Shown here: one piece after another, positions 8,682 through 18,012 of the stretch
Position numbering within the stretch: the first letter of the stretch is position 1
Layout of the letters: each line of letters begins with the position of its first letter
DNA from: Alphaproteobacteria bacterium
GTDB taxonomy: Bacteria > Pseudomonadota > Alphaproteobacteria > Rickettsiales > SXRF01
NCBI GenBank assembly: GCA_025360605.1
Contig: JANYBV010000022.1
Coordinates: forward strand, 62,001-126,000
Length of the DNA: 64,000 nt
Direction: 5' to 3'
The notes under the pieces: model-generated
What the model was told of the DNA's origin: nothing
Seen by the model: the letters and a program-made list of their open reading frames with translations, nothing else
Databases searched by the model: none
Translations under genes and position numbers: made by a program

Positions 8682-9383
8682 ATGCGGGCTTTTACGCTTG
8701 CGGACATACCTAAAATAGAGTTTCCGAAGGATAAAATTTCCTTTGAACCCGCGCCTGTCATCCGCTCAGTTATCCATTTTCTTACCCGAATATTTTATAA
8801 ACCTACCTATGTAGGTTTCGAGAACATCCCTGCCACCGGCCCCGCTATCATTATTTCCAACCATGTTTCCTATGTGGATGGCCCTATTATTGATGCGGGC
8901 TGCAAACGGCCGATTCGTTATCTCATCGATCAGGACATCTATAATCTGCCCGCCGTGAATTACGTGATGTCGCTGGGGCGTGCCATTCCTATTACTTATA
9001 ACCGCAAGAGCGTGGAAGCCGCGTTCGATGAAATTTCTGCGGGGCTGAAAGCAGGCGACCTGATCTGCATTTTCCCTGAAGGATACCTGACATTCACCGG
9101 CAGTCTTGGCCGCTTTAAACCCGGCATTGAGGCCATTTGCCGCCGTGATCCTGATGTGCCCGTTATTCCCATCGCAATTTCGGGATTGTGGGGCAGCATG
9201 CTGAGCCGCAAATACCTGAGGTCTCGCTTCCGCTGGTGGCCACGCAAGTGGGGTCGCAGGGCAACGCTTGTGTGTGGGCCTGCTATTCCCAGTGATAAGG
9301 TAAACGTCAATCACCTGCAAGAGGTGGTGCTGAAGCTTAAATATTCGATCACCAGCAATCCCGACGAATCGTCGAAGGTCTAG
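8682..9383 (+). CDS. plsC: 1-acyl-sn-glycerol-3-phosphate acyltransferase (PlsC family)
   Basis: Enzymes of this family transfer an acyl group to lysophosphatidic acid at the inner membrane. The catalytic HX4D motif is H61-V-S-Y-V-D66, and the second substrate motif is FPEGYLTFTG (around residues 127-136). Residues VPVIPIAISG form the later conserved block. At 233 aa it is of ordinary length, with one possible membrane-associating hydrophobic stretch near residues 28-40. It converges on ffh with a 4-base overlap of the stop codons. The acyl specificity cannot be told from sequence, and a lyso-ornithine-lipid role is possible. Confidence 0.88.
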   Translation: MRAFTLADIPKIEFPKDKISFEPAPVIRSVIHFLTRIFYKPTYVGFENIPATGPAIIISNHVSYVDGPIIDAGCKRPIRYLIDQDIYNLPAVNYVMSLGRAIPITYNRKSVEAAFDEISAGLKAGDLICIFPEGYLTFTGSLGRFKPGIEAICRRDPDVPVIPIAISGLWGSMLSRKYLRSRFRWWPRKWGRRATLVCGPAIPSDKVNVNHLQEVVLKLKYSITSNPDESSKV

Positions 9384-10735
9384 CCCATACCCTTCATAAA
9401 ATTCTGCAAGCCACCGCGCATCATGCCTTTCTGGCCGAGCTTCTTCAGCTTTTTCACCATATCCTGCATTTGCAAGTGCTGTTTGATGATGCGGTTGACA
9501 TCCTGAACGGTAACACCTGCACCGCTGGCAATGCGGGCGCGGCGCGAGCCATTCAGCAGTTTGGGGAATTCGCGTTCTTTTTTGGTCATCGACAAGATGA
9601 TGGCTTCCTGTTTGGCGAGCGCATCTTCATCCACTTTCGCGTTTCCCAGCTTTTCACGCATGGCCCCCATACCCGGAAGCATCTTCATGAGGCTGCTCAC
9701 GCCGCCCATTTTTTTCATTTTACGCAACTGGTCGAGCATGTCGTTAAAATCGAAATGGCCTTCCATCATTTTGGCGGCCATGGCTTCGGCTTCGGCCTGC
9801 GACACGTTTTCAGCGGCTTTTTCTACCAGCGAAACGATATCACCCATGTCGAGGATGCGTGATGCAATACGCGTGGGATGGAATTCCTCAAATTCGTCGA
9901 TCTTTTCGCCAACGCCCATGAATTTAATTGGCTGGCCCGTGACCGCGCGCATGGACAATGCTGCACCGCCGCGTCCGTCGCCGTCGATACGTGTGAGGAT
10001 GATACCGGACACGCCGATCTGTTCATGGAAATTCTTGGCGATGGTGACGGCATCTTGACCCGTTAGCGAATCGGCCACGAGCAGTGTTTCCAGCGGACTC
10101 GCAAGTTGCTTGACTGCTTTCAATTCGTTCATCAGCTCTTCGTCGATATGCAAACGCCCTGCAGTGTCGAGCAACAGCACATCATAACCTTCAAGGCGCG
10201 CCATTTTCAGCGCACGCTCGGTGATTTGCAGTGGTTTTTCCCCTTCTACGATAGGCAGTGAGGTGACTTCCGCGCGTTTGGCTACCTGTTCCAACTGCAT
10301 TTGCGCCGCAGGGCGATATACGTCGAGCGATGCCACCAGCACCTTCTTGGCATGCTTGGTGCGCAGGCGTAAAGCCAGTTTACCGGTGGAGGTGGTTTTA
10401 CCTGAGCCTTGCAGCCCCACCATCATGATAACGACGGGCGGTGTCGCCGCGAGGTTAATGGCCGTATTTTCGCTGCCGAGCAATTCCGCGATATGGTCGT
10501 TGACCAGTTTTACCACCATCTGGGCAGGGGAAACACTCTGGATGACTTCGTTTCCGACTGCTTTTGCTTTCAGCGAGGTGATGAAATCCTTGACCACTGG
10601 CAGGGCAACATCGGCCTCCAACAAGGCAATCCGAACCTCGCGCATGACAGCGTCGATATCGGCTTCCGTTAATACGCCGCGCTTGCGCAACCGTGAAAAA
10701 ATGTCGCCGAATTTATTGGAAAGAGAATTAAACAT
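9380..10735 (-). CDS. ffh: Signal recognition particle protein Ffh
   Basis: Ffh is the GTPase and signal-sequence-binding protein of the bacterial SRP, which directs membrane proteins to FtsY and SecYEG. The order is N-domain helices (LRKRGVLTEADIDAVMREVR), then the G-domain P-loop GLQGSGKTTSTGKLA, DTAGRLHIDEELM, and TRIDGDGRGGAALS. The methionine-rich M-domain ends with the MMRGGLQNFMKGMG tail. The 451-aa length is typical. It is divergent from the 345-aa gene and is not next to rpsP, as it is in some genomes, because plsC lies between them. Confidence 0.97.
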   Translation of the reverse strand: MFNSLSNKFGDIFSRLRKRGVLTEADIDAVMREVRIALLEADVALPVVKDFITSLKAKAVGNEVIQSVSPAQMVVKLVNDHIAELLGSENTAINLAATPPVVIMMVGLQGSGKTTSTGKLALRLRTKHAKKVLVASLDVYRPAAQMQLEQVAKRAEVTSLPIVEGEKPLQITERALKMARLEGYDVLLLDTAGRLHIDEELMNELKAVKQLASPLETLLVADSLTGQDAVTIAKNFHEQIGVSGIILTRIDGDGRGGAALSMRAVTGQPIKFMGVGEKIDEFEEFHPTRIASRILDMGDIVSLVEKAAENVSQAEAEAMAAKMMEGHFDFNDMLDQLRKMKKMGGVSSLMKMLPGMGAMREKLGNAKVDEDALAKQEAIILSMTKKEREFPKLLNGSRRARIASGAGVTVQDVNRIIKQHLQMQDMVKKLKKLGQKGMMRGGLQNFMKGMG

Positions 10736-10865
10736 AATAAATACAATATATTAAAAAATTACAACATTGGAGGATTCACATTTGTTTAACACAAATTTTA
10801 GATGGGCATAGTATAATTTTCAAGAATCTCAAACGCATAAAACTAAAAATATTGGGTAACGCGCC

Positions 10866-11903
10866 ATGGATAAACAGACCAAGAGGAAACCTATCGTGAT
10901 TCTTGCGCTGGACGAGCCGCTGGCTCAGGACGTGGCCGCTGCGCTTCCGGAAGGTAAATATGATGTGCGTTTCGCACAATCCAGCAGTCGTGGAAATTTT
11001 ATAAGTGGCAAAGTTACGCGCAAGGAAGCTGATGCGTATGAAGCACAGCAAATGGTTGAAGCCAACGACACACACCCTGGGTTTCTTATTTCAGACGAAA
11101 ATACCACATCTTCCCTCAGTGGTGCGTCACTCACGGCCGGAGCGGGCCGTAAAGGCTGGCATACGGTACTTCGAAGCGGCTCGAATAAATCCAACCTTGC
11201 CATCATGGCGGATTATTATCTGGCAGGTGAATTTACGGGTGAACGAAACGTTGAGCAGATTGTCAAATTTATTGAAAGCCGCGTTGATGAACAAGGGCAG
11301 ATTATCCCCAAAAGTAAACTTCCACAGGTCTTGCGCTGGGAGATGGAGCTGGACGAAAGACAGAATAAAGAAGAAGCCAGAAAAGTGGAAGATAAACCTG
11401 ACCGTAAGGTACGTAGTGAGAAAATTAAATCGATGACGCTGAAGCTGGTAGATGAAATTCTCAAAGGAGAGTATCCTGAATTTCAAACCAAGCTTAACGA
11501 TTCAAGACTAGGGCGCGCATTCATTACACGGGCGATTGATGACATTGCGATGTATATCGATAATAACGATTCAACCCCTGTGATACTGACCACTGAAATC
11601 CTTGCAAGCCTTAATCAGTCTACCCGTAAATTGTCGGACAGCGAGAAGCTGCAAAAACAATTTAAAGACGATCCGCAGGCGTTTCATGAACGTGCAATTG
11701 ATGATGTGAGGCGGCGCGAGGAACGTGGGGACGAACCCTCAGGAGCCGCGGATGAATTCATTGCGCATGTGAAAAGGGAGTTTCCAGGGTTTAAGCTTCC
11801 GCATGAACAGGAAGATCAGGCCATCTGGCAAAAACGCGAGGAATTACGACGGGAAGAAAAAAGGGCGCGCAAAGGATCGGGTGGCAGGGGCGAAGAAGAC
11901 TAG
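10866..11903 (+). CDS. Hypothetical protein with receiver-like N-terminal domain (345 aa)
   Basis: The N-terminal ~130 residues look like a degenerate receiver fold: IVILALDEPLAQDVAAAL at the start, then GFLISDENTTSSLSGASL around D77. The pattern S-D-x-N-x3-S-x-S-G-x2-L is shared with the receiver protein at 7.7-8.2 kb. The conserved lysine position is not obvious. Residues 160-345 are charged and probably helical, with long Lys/Glu/Arg runs suggesting coiled coil, and end in a basic Gly-rich tail. There is no DNA-binding motif or kinase domain that I recognise. A TATAAT hexamer at 10812-10817 could be the -10 element. It converges on the ferredoxin-like gene with a 4-base overlap. Confidence 0.65.
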   Translation: MDKQTKRKPIVILALDEPLAQDVAAALPEGKYDVRFAQSSSRGNFISGKVTRKEADAYEAQQMVEANDTHPGFLISDENTTSSLSGASLTAGAGRKGWHTVLRSGSNKSNLAIMADYYLAGEFTGERNVEQIVKFIESRVDEQGQIIPKSKLPQVLRWEMELDERQNKEEARKVEDKPDRKVRSEKIKSMTLKLVDEILKGEYPEFQTKLNDSRLGRAFITRAIDDIAMYIDNNDSTPVILTTEILASLNQSTRKLSDSEKLQKQFKDDPQAFHERAIDDVRRREERGDEPSGAADEFIAHVKREFPGFKLPHEQEDQAIWQKREELRREEKRARKGSGGRGEED

Positions 11904-12214
11904 CTATCTTTCAGCCTGAGCCTTTCCACCACACGTCCGTTTTGCAAATGCTCGTGGATTACTTCGTCAACATCCTCTTTGGTTTTACACGCATACCACA
12001 CACCCTCAGGGTAAATCACCATACACGGGCCAAGTTCGCAGCGGTCAAGGCAACCGGCCATGTTGACGCGCGCGTTTGGAACCTTGGCTTCCTTGACTTT
12101 CAACTTCATGTAATCGCGCAAGCCTTCCGCGCCTTTTTCGGCGCAGCAACCCCGTGTGTGCCCTGCTTCACGTTTATTAGTGCAGCAAAAAATGTGATGC
12201 TCAAAGAAGGACAT
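11900..12214 (-). CDS. (2Fe-2S) ferredoxin-like thioredoxin-fold protein
   Basis: This 104-residue protein resembles the thioredoxin-like [2Fe-2S] ferredoxins related to the NuoE C-terminal domain. Cysteines lie at 10, 11, 23, 24, 55, 59 and 64, the last three in MAGCLDRCELGPCMVIYPEG, which is the usual cluster-binding segment. The ATG at 12214 is chosen because the protein then begins with SFFEHHIFCC as relatives do. The upstream ATG at 12253 would overlap the yggT end. It follows yggT by 8 bases and is probably co-transcribed with it. The partner enzyme is unknown. Confidence 0.8.
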   Translation of the reverse strand: MSFFEHHIFCCTNKREAGHTRGCCAEKGAEGLRDYMKLKVKEAKVPNARVNMAGCLDRCELGPCMVIYPEGVWYACKTKEDVDEVIHEHLQNGRVVERLRLKDS

Positions 12215-12222
12215 GCGTGCTG

Positions 12223-12510
12223 CTACAGATTGTACAGATAGTGGTACAGGCACTGGCGGATAAAGCCCAACAGTATTATGAGGATAACGGGAGCAATATC
12301 AAAAGACCCTAAATCAGGAAGCAATTTGCGAATACGCCACAAAGCAGGGCTGCACATGCGGTTGAGTGAATACATTAAACGCATAACAAAGATTTGTTGA
12401 CGATTGACGATTTTGAATGAAATCAGTGTGGAAAGAATGATCCAAGCAATGACAGCATAAGTGTACAGCTGGATGAGGGTGGCTATCAGGTCGATAAACG
12501 GATTAAGCAT
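12223..12510 (-). CDS. yggT: YggT family integral membrane protein
   Basis: This 95-residue protein has two hydrophobic helices (residues about 5-27 and 67-92) separated by a loop with SLNRMCSPALWRIRKLLPDLGSFDIAP. It matches the YggT family, which is linked to osmotic shock tolerance and to cell-division or membrane-integrity phenotypes in some bacteria. It is followed closely by the ferredoxin-like gene. The exact function is not established. Confidence 0.88.
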   Translation of the reverse strand: MLNPFIDLIATLIQLYTYAVIAWIILSTLISFKIVNRQQIFVMRLMYSLNRMCSPALWRIRKLLPDLGSFDIAPVILIILLGFIRQCLYHYLYNL

Positions 12511-12542
12511 GGCACAGCCTTATTGGGAATAATTGTGCGGTA

Positions 12543-13532
12543 TTATACAGCAACCTGACTCCGTTGATAGTCATAAAATTTGCTGAGTGCTTTTCTCAGT
12601 GGCTGCTTTCTCAAATTGACATTAATTTCCAGCTCGCTCTTGGATACGTCACCTACCGATGGGTCAATCTCCGCCATGATCTCATGGGCCTTTCTGAGCT
12701 TCGTCCAATGCACAGCCGGATAGAGGTGATGGGCGATGTGATAGTTGAAATTCAGGTTGAGCCATGGGCCAAAGGGCGCTTGCATGGGGGCGCAGGAACG
12801 TGAATAGTACGATTGCTCATGGTAAGGAACATTGCCTTTGCGATCTTCAAATGGCGATGACAGGTGATGGGGAAGGTTGAAAAACTCCACCAGCATCATA
12901 TAGGCGTAAAAAGCAGGAAAAAAGCTGGCAATGACTGCGAGCGGGTTGTGCGATGGGATAATGAATGTGCATATCACCAGTAACAGTCCATATGTGCCCA
13001 GAGCGATGCGTGCCCTTTTGGTAATTTTGGGAGAGGTGCCTTCTTTAAACGGAAGCCCCCAAAGCATCACCTGTTCGTTGAAAGAAAAAATAGGAACCCA
13101 GAGTTTCCAGCAAATGGAGATAAAAAATTCTGCCTTTGGATTGATAAACTGGAATCTTTTGACCGCGCGGTTGGTTGATGGTTCGTCAAACGTGCCCGCC
13201 ATGCGGTGATGTGTCAGGTGTTCAAGGCGGCGCGAGTAAAAAGGCAGCAAGGCAAAAAAGGCAAAGATATTGCCGAGTATTTCATTGGTTCTGGCCTTTT
13301 TAAAAAAACTGCCGTGGCAGCACTCGTGCACAATCAGGTACGAGTGATTCATTTGCAATGCCCACAATAAGATGCCGGCAATATGTGATGCTGTATTGGC
13401 TGAAAGGAATAGGCGAATAGCGACAAACAGCATGAGTATATTCAGGGCAACGACAAAGTAGCTCTTGGCGTAACTGTCGACTTTAAGCGCCCTGATGCTG
13501 GTTTTAGATGTTTTATATTGCTCCAGATTCAT
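12543..13532 (-). CDS. Membrane fatty acid desaturase
   Basis: This is an integral-membrane di-iron desaturase/hydroxylase. All three histidine boxes are present: H69-ECC-H73, EHLTHH around residues 104-109, and the C-terminal HIAHH. Hydrophobic pairs of helices flank them. I use the ATG at 13532, giving 329 aa. The longer version begins at a TTG (13556) with no better ribosome-binding site. The position of the double bond and the carrier (lipid or acyl-CoA) cannot be predicted. It is divergent from the TonB-receptor gene with about 280 bases between them. Confidence 0.87.
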   Translation of the reverse strand: MNLEQYKTSKTSIRALKVDSYAKSYFVVALNILMLFVAIRLFLSANTASHIAGILLWALQMNHSYLIVHECCHGSFFKKARTNEILGNIFAFFALLPFYSRRLEHLTHHRMAGTFDEPSTNRAVKRFQFINPKAEFFISICWKLWVPIFSFNEQVMLWGLPFKEGTSPKITKRARIALGTYGLLLVICTFIIPSHNPLAVIASFFPAFYAYMMLVEFFNLPHHLSSPFEDRKGNVPYHEQSYYSRSCAPMQAPFGPWLNLNFNYHIAHHLYPAVHWTKLRKAHEIMAEIDPSVGDVSKSELEINVNLRKQPLRKALSKFYDYQRSQVAV

Positions 13533-13609
13533 AATTGCCTGCCCATAACCGCGCAATAAACGGTTACCATATAGTAAAAAACGGCTCTTTAGTCAATATT
13601 TTATCTTCA

Positions 13610-13642
13610 TTGACAGAGTGTGTACAAAATTGAAATTAATAT
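13610..13642 (+). promoter_or_regulatory. Candidate promoter upstream of the TonB-receptor gene
   Basis: A perfect TTGACA lies at 13610-13615 in the A/T-rich intergenic region. The best -10 candidates downstream (TTAATA or TAATAT near 13636-13642) give a spacer of 20-21 bases, longer than ideal. It is reported as weak evidence for the start of the receptor-YfiR-kinase transcript. The rest of the 281-base gap holds no recognisable gene. Confidence 0.3.
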
Positions 13643-13813
13643 TTTAAAACATTTGGTTGGGCGTTTTTTTGCTGCACTGCACGGGCGCTATTATTGCAAC
13701 ACTTGTGGTCTATATTCTTCAAATGGAACAGATTATGTGCGTTGCCCCAGTCCTGTAATTATTTTTTTAACATTAACCTGTTAGACCTGTAAAAAAAATG
13801 GGGGAATAATACA

Positions 13814-15817
13814 ATGTTTGACACTAAAAACTTTTTAAGGGGGACGAGCCTTAGTACGCTCGCATTACTTTTAACGGTTTCGCTGGCGCATGCTAACGAA
13901 GACATAAATCCGAATGAGCTGATTAATCTCTCTTTGGAACAGCTGAGTAATATTGAAGTTACCTCTGTATCCAAAAAATCGGAAAAAGCCAGCGAGGCAG
14001 CGGCTGATATTTATGTTATCTCTCAGGATGATATAAGGCGTTCAGGTCTCGCTACCATCCCTGAATTGCTCAGAATGGTTCCGGGGGTGAACGTTGCCCA
14101 ATCAGGAGCGCATGACTGGGCTGTGAGTATTCGTGGTTTTAATGACCAGTTTGCCAATAAACTTTTAGTGCTTATCGATGGCAGAACGGTTTACACGCCA
14201 TTATTTTCGGGTGTGTTCTGGGACTTGCAGGATACTCCGCTTGAAGACATTGAGCGCATTGAAGTGATCCGCGGTCCGGGTGCAACGCTGTGGGGTGCGA
14301 ACGCGGTCAACGGTGTAATTAACATCATCACTAAAAATGCCAAGGATACGCAAGGCGGATTCGCTTCGCAAACAGTGGGTAGCCAGCTTAATTCCGAAAC
14401 GACCGTTCGCTACGGTGTTAAGGCGGATGATGGCGCTTACGTCCGTGCTTATGCAAAATATGATGATTCGGATTCCTACCAGAAACTCTCCGGTAGCGAT
14501 GCGAATGATCCATGGAAAAAAGAACAAAGTGGCTTCCGTGCCGACTGGAAGCAGGGAGAAAACCAGACATTTACACTTCAGGGCGATGCTTACAGGGCTA
14601 GGGAAGACACCGTCTATAAGCTGCCGCAGCCTAACACAACCCTGCTTACTGTTCTTGATCATGAAAAAGATCACGGAGCGAACGTATTGGGACGCTGGAA
14701 TGATAAAATTTCAAAAGATTCCGACCTGACCGTGCAGATGTATTACGATTCTGCTGCGCGTGATCTTCTGCCGTACTATGCAAATATCCAGACATTCGAC
14801 GTAGACGTGCAGCACGTATGGACGGCATTGCATGGACATGAAATTATCTGGGGCGCTGGCTACCGCATGGTGGACACCAGAGAAACCTCAACGCCTTATA
14901 TCACCTTTGCTCGCACGCATCGTGACGACAGCTTATACAGCTCGTTCCTTCAGGATAAAATCACTCTGAATCCAAACGACCTGTTCCTCACATTGGGTAC
15001 CAAACTGGAACATAATGCCTTTACCGGAATGGAATTGGAACCAAGTGCGCGACTGACGTGGCTTGTCGATAGTTCCCAAACTCTATGGGGTGCGGTTTCG
15101 CATTCGGTGAGAACCCCTAGCGTCACACTTGCAGATATTCAGTTTGTTTCCAGTTCGCTGGCGAACAATCTGTTTGCGGCACGCGTAGGATCGCACACCA
15201 CGCAATCGGAAGAACTGGATGCTTATGAAGTAGGATATCGCGTTCAACCGTTGAAAAACGTGTCGGTGGATGTGTCGACGTTTTACAACGATTACAGCCG
15301 ACTTATTCTGGGTGTTCAGGGCAATGTTTATGGTGTGACCACCTCGCTCGGGACCTATAATATCGCACCTGTGTTGCCTATCAATTCCGGCACCGCAAGT
15401 TCCTACGGTTTTGAAACCTCTGTGAAGTGGAATCCTAAAAGCTATCTGGAATTGTCAGCTAATTACAGCCTGACAGAATTGAAGTTCGATCAGCCGGATC
15501 CCTATGGTTTCACCTTTGCAAACAAATCTCCTAAACAACAGTTCAATTTAAGTTCTGCGTTGCAGTTGCCTTATGATGTGGAATTTGATAACTCCCTGTA
15601 CAGCGTCGGGGCGATTGCACCGGCTGGTGTTGCTGCTATTGCATCCTACGTTCGTCTTGATTCAAGACTTTCATGGAAGCCGCTGGACAGGCTTGAATTG
15701 TCGCTTGTCGGGCAGAATCTGCTTCAGAGCCAGCATCGTGAATTTAGTAATTTCCTTTACCAGAATCAGGTGGAAGTTCCGCGCACTGTCTACGGCAATA
15801 TCAGTTGGAAGTTTTAA
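13814..15817 (+). CDS. TonB-dependent outer-membrane receptor
   Basis: This is a 667-residue outer-membrane beta-barrel with a plug, driven by TonB-ExbBD. A signal peptide (residues 1-27, ending SLAHA) precedes an extension with LINLSLEQLSNIEVTSVSKK, typical of the receptor subfamily that travels with YfiR-like proteins and histidine kinases. The plug follows (IPELLRMVPGVNVAQSG, VSIRGFNDQFANKLLVLIDG, IERIEVIRGPGATLWGANAV). The barrel ends in an aromatic strand, NISWKF. The ligand is not evident. Three bases separate it from the yfiR-like gene, so the two are likely one transcript with the kinase. Confidence 0.93.
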   Translation: MFDTKNFLRGTSLSTLALLLTVSLAHANEDINPNELINLSLEQLSNIEVTSVSKKSEKASEAAADIYVISQDDIRRSGLATIPELLRMVPGVNVAQSGAHDWAVSIRGFNDQFANKLLVLIDGRTVYTPLFSGVFWDLQDTPLEDIERIEVIRGPGATLWGANAVNGVINIITKNAKDTQGGFASQTVGSQLNSETTVRYGVKADDGAYVRAYAKYDDSDSYQKLSGSDANDPWKKEQSGFRADWKQGENQTFTLQGDAYRAREDTVYKLPQPNTTLLTVLDHEKDHGANVLGRWNDKISKDSDLTVQMYYDSAARDLLPYYANIQTFDVDVQHVWTALHGHEIIWGAGYRMVDTRETSTPYITFARTHRDDSLYSSFLQDKITLNPNDLFLTLGTKLEHNAFTGMELEPSARLTWLVDSSQTLWGAVSHSVRTPSVTLADIQFVSSSLANNLFAARVGSHTTQSEELDAYEVGYRVQPLKNVSVDVSTFYNDYSRLILGVQGNVYGVTTSLGTYNIAPVLPINSGTASSYGFETSVKWNPKSYLELSANYSLTELKFDQPDPYGFTFANKSPKQQFNLSSALQLPYDVEFDNSLYSVGAIAPAGVAAIASYVRLDSRLSWKPLDRLELSLVGQNLLQSQHREFSNFLYQNQVEVPRTVYGNISWKF

Positions 15818-15820
15818 TTT

Positions 15821-16372
15821 GTGATCAGAAAGTTTTTCTATAAATTCGTTGCTGTAGGTATTGCAGTCAGCACCATTGCTGCACCGCAACTACTGTTGGC
15901 CGATGGAAACAAAGAACCGCTTATTAAGGCGGCATTTATCTACAATTTCGTCAAGTTTGTCGAATGGCCAGCACCGAAAGCCATTAGTCAACAAGCCAGC
16001 ATTGATATATGTGTGCTTGGGGAAAATGCCATAGCTTCCGCTTCCGAAGTTTTCAAGGCGGCCTCCACCTCGAAACTGAAATTGTCGCTAGTTCAGGAGT
16101 CCAGCGCTAAGAAAGCAGCCTCACATTGTCATATCGTTTTTATCAGCCAATCGGAAATGGGGCGTTTCACTGAAATAATGGGGGCGCTCAAAGGCCAGCC
16201 GGTGCTTACGGTGAGTGATATTGATAATTTTGCCGACTCCGGTGGCATGATAGGCTTTGTCACCAACGATAATAAAATTAAGGTTGAGGTCAATACCAAG
16301 GCGGTGACTTCGGCAGGACTCAGGGTTGATGCCCAGCTGCTGGAAATTGCCGTAAAGGTGATAGACAAATAA
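15821..16372 (+). CDS. YfiR family (DUF4154) periplasmic protein
   Basis: This is a 183-residue secreted protein, with a GTG start at 15821, a basic N-terminus and a hydrophobic signal segment ending near LLLADG. The diagnostic segment KAAFIYNFVKFVEWPA is present. Further on are ICVLGENAI, HIVFIS, and the C-terminal GMIGFVTNDNKIKVEVN and AGLRVDAQLLEIAVKV blocks. In Pseudomonas YfiR represses the diguanylate cyclase YfiN from the periplasm. Here the next gene is a histidine kinase, so it may instead control that sensor. It lies 3 bases after the receptor and 18 before the kinase. Confidence 0.9.
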   Translation: MIRKFFYKFVAVGIAVSTIAAPQLLLADGNKEPLIKAAFIYNFVKFVEWPAPKAISQQASIDICVLGENAIASASEVFKAASTSKLKLSLVQESSAKKAASHCHIVFISQSEMGRFTEIMGALKGQPVLTVSDIDNFADSGGMIGFVTNDNKIKVEVNTKAVTSAGLRVDAQLLEIAVKVIDK

Positions 16373-16390
16373 TGGAACGCAGGCACACAT

Positions 16391-17902
16391 ATGCTTAGAA
16401 ATTCTTCCATTAAACTGCGCCTTACGCTGATCATTATGTCGATCAGCTTTGTGTCCGTCATGCTGACGACACTCGCTATTTCTATTATCGGTGTCTATTC
16501 CCTGAGCAACAACCTGATTCAGGAACTGGATGTAACAGCTTCCATCGTTGGTGATCGTAATACGGCAGCGTTGTTATTTAATGATGATAAGCAGGCGCAA
16601 AACAACCTGAATGTGTTCAGCGTGAATCACACCATTGTCCAAGCCTGTTTATATAACCAGACCGGTGCGCTTTTTGCCCGTTATGTAAATAGCAAATATG
16701 AGGTGGATTCTAAATGTCCGACGGAAATGTTTGAGCATATCACCGTCAGTCAGAGTCGGATCGAATTGATGAAGCCTATCGTGAAGATGCACGATAAGAT
16801 CGGTTTTATTTACGTGGAGTCCACACAGGAACAAATCGGCGTTTACATTAACAACCAGATCATGATTGCATGTTCTGTTAGCTTTGCTGCGCTTCTTGTA
16901 TCGTACTTGCTGGCGATCAGCCTTCAAAAAATGATATCGACACCTATCTTAAGTCTCGCTGAAACCGCACGTCAGATTTCCATCCGGAAAGATTTTTCAA
17001 TCCGCGCGAAGCCGGTAGGCGATCAGGAAAAAGAATTTAATAACGAACTTGTCATCCTTACCAATTCGTTCAATAGCATGTTGACAGAAATTGGCGCACG
17101 CGATCAGCAATTGAAGCAAAAAAATACCGAACTTGAAAAAGCCAAGGACGTTGCCGAAGGTGCCAACCGCGCCAAGTCACAGTTCCTTGCTAATATCAGT
17201 CATGAATTACGCACGCCACTGAACGCCATCATAGGGTTTTCATCCATTCTGATGAACCAGCTGTTCGGGGCGCTTGGTGATCAGAAATATCTGGAATATT
17301 CAAAAGACATCAACGAATCGGGCACGCATCTCCTCGATATTATTAATGACATCCTCGATCTTTCCAAAGCCGAAGCGGGCAAACTATCGCTGAATTACGA
17401 AGAGGTGCATGTCGTTAAGGCTATCAACAAATGTATCACGATCATTTCTGAGCGCGCGGAAAAAGGCAAAGTCGCCATCACCACCAACATTCCCAAAATG
17501 CTGCCTATGCTGGTGGCGGATCGTCTGCGTTTTATACAAATTATGCTCAATATTATTTCAAATGCCGTCAAGTTCACGGAAGAAAACGGCAAGGTCAATA
17601 TTAGTGCTTATACACGCTCTATCGGTGACGACGTTTCGCAGTTTATGGTCACTATTGAGGACACCGGTATCGGTATGGCCAAAGAAGATATCGATAAGGC
17701 GTTCCAGAGCTTTGGCCAGATTGACAGCGGCCTGAACCGTAAATATGAGGGCACAGGTCTTGGTCTGCCATTGACCAAAAAGCTTATGGAGCTTCATTAC
17801 GGCGAGATTCTGATTGAAAGTGAAGTGGGCAAGGGGACGACTGTAACCCTTGTATTCCCTGCCATGCCGCCTGCAGGCGCGGACTACCAGCCTAACGACT
17901 AA
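16391..17902 (+). CDS. Membrane sensor histidine kinase
   Basis: This is a 503-residue hybrid-less histidine kinase. Order: transmembrane helix ~15-37, periplasmic sensor ~38-155, transmembrane helix ~156-178, HAMP linker and coiled coil to ~250, HisKA with H271 in [13 protein letters not shown], then HATPase_c with an N-box ([16 protein letters not shown]), G1 ([10 protein letters not shown]) and G2 ([15 protein letters not shown]). The sensor part resembles the short CHASE8-like domains of kinases that follow YfiR and a TonB receptor. No response regulator is adjacent, and the next gene is a MarR-type regulator. A hairpin overlaps its stop codon. Confidence 0.93.
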   Translation: MLRNSSIKLRLTLIIMSISFVSVMLTTLAISIIGVYSLSNNLIQELDVTASIVGDRNTAALLFNDDKQAQNNLNVFSVNHTIVQACLYNQTGALFARYVNSKYEVDSKCPTEMFEHITVSQSRIELMKPIVKMHDKIGFIYVESTQEQIGVYINNQIMIACSVSFAALLVSYLLAISLQKMISTPILSLAETARQISIRKDFSIRAKPVGDQEKEFNNELVILTNSFNSMLTEIGARDQQLKQKNTELEKAKDVAEGANRAKSQFLANISHELRTPLNAIIGFSSILMNQLFGALGDQKYLEYSKDINESGTHLLDIINDILDLSKAEAGKLSLNYEEVHVVKAINKCITIISERAEKGKVAITTNIPKMLPMLVADRLRFIQIMLNIISNAVKFTEENGKVNISAYTRSIGDDVSQFMVTIEDTGIGMAKEDIDKAFQSFGQIDSGLNRKYEGTGLGLPLTKKLMELHYGEILIESEVGKGTTVTLVFPAMPPAGADYQPND

Positions 17903-17909
17903 GGCTGGT
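17886..17909 (+). terminator. Hairpin at the end of the kinase gene
   Basis: ACCAGCC (17886-17892) pairs with GGCTGGT (17903-17909) across a 10-nt loop that includes the kinase stop codon. Only a weak A/T stretch (TAAAT) follows, so it may be a poor intrinsic terminator or an mRNA-stabilising 3' structure. Confidence 0.4.
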
Positions 17910-18012
17910 TAAATAGAGCTTAAAGCATAAAATATCATTGAATTTAAATAGAATATTAACTTTTCGCGCCTAGAGTTAGTGTTGAAGTAAAATAACCGCA
18001 AGAGGCATTGTC

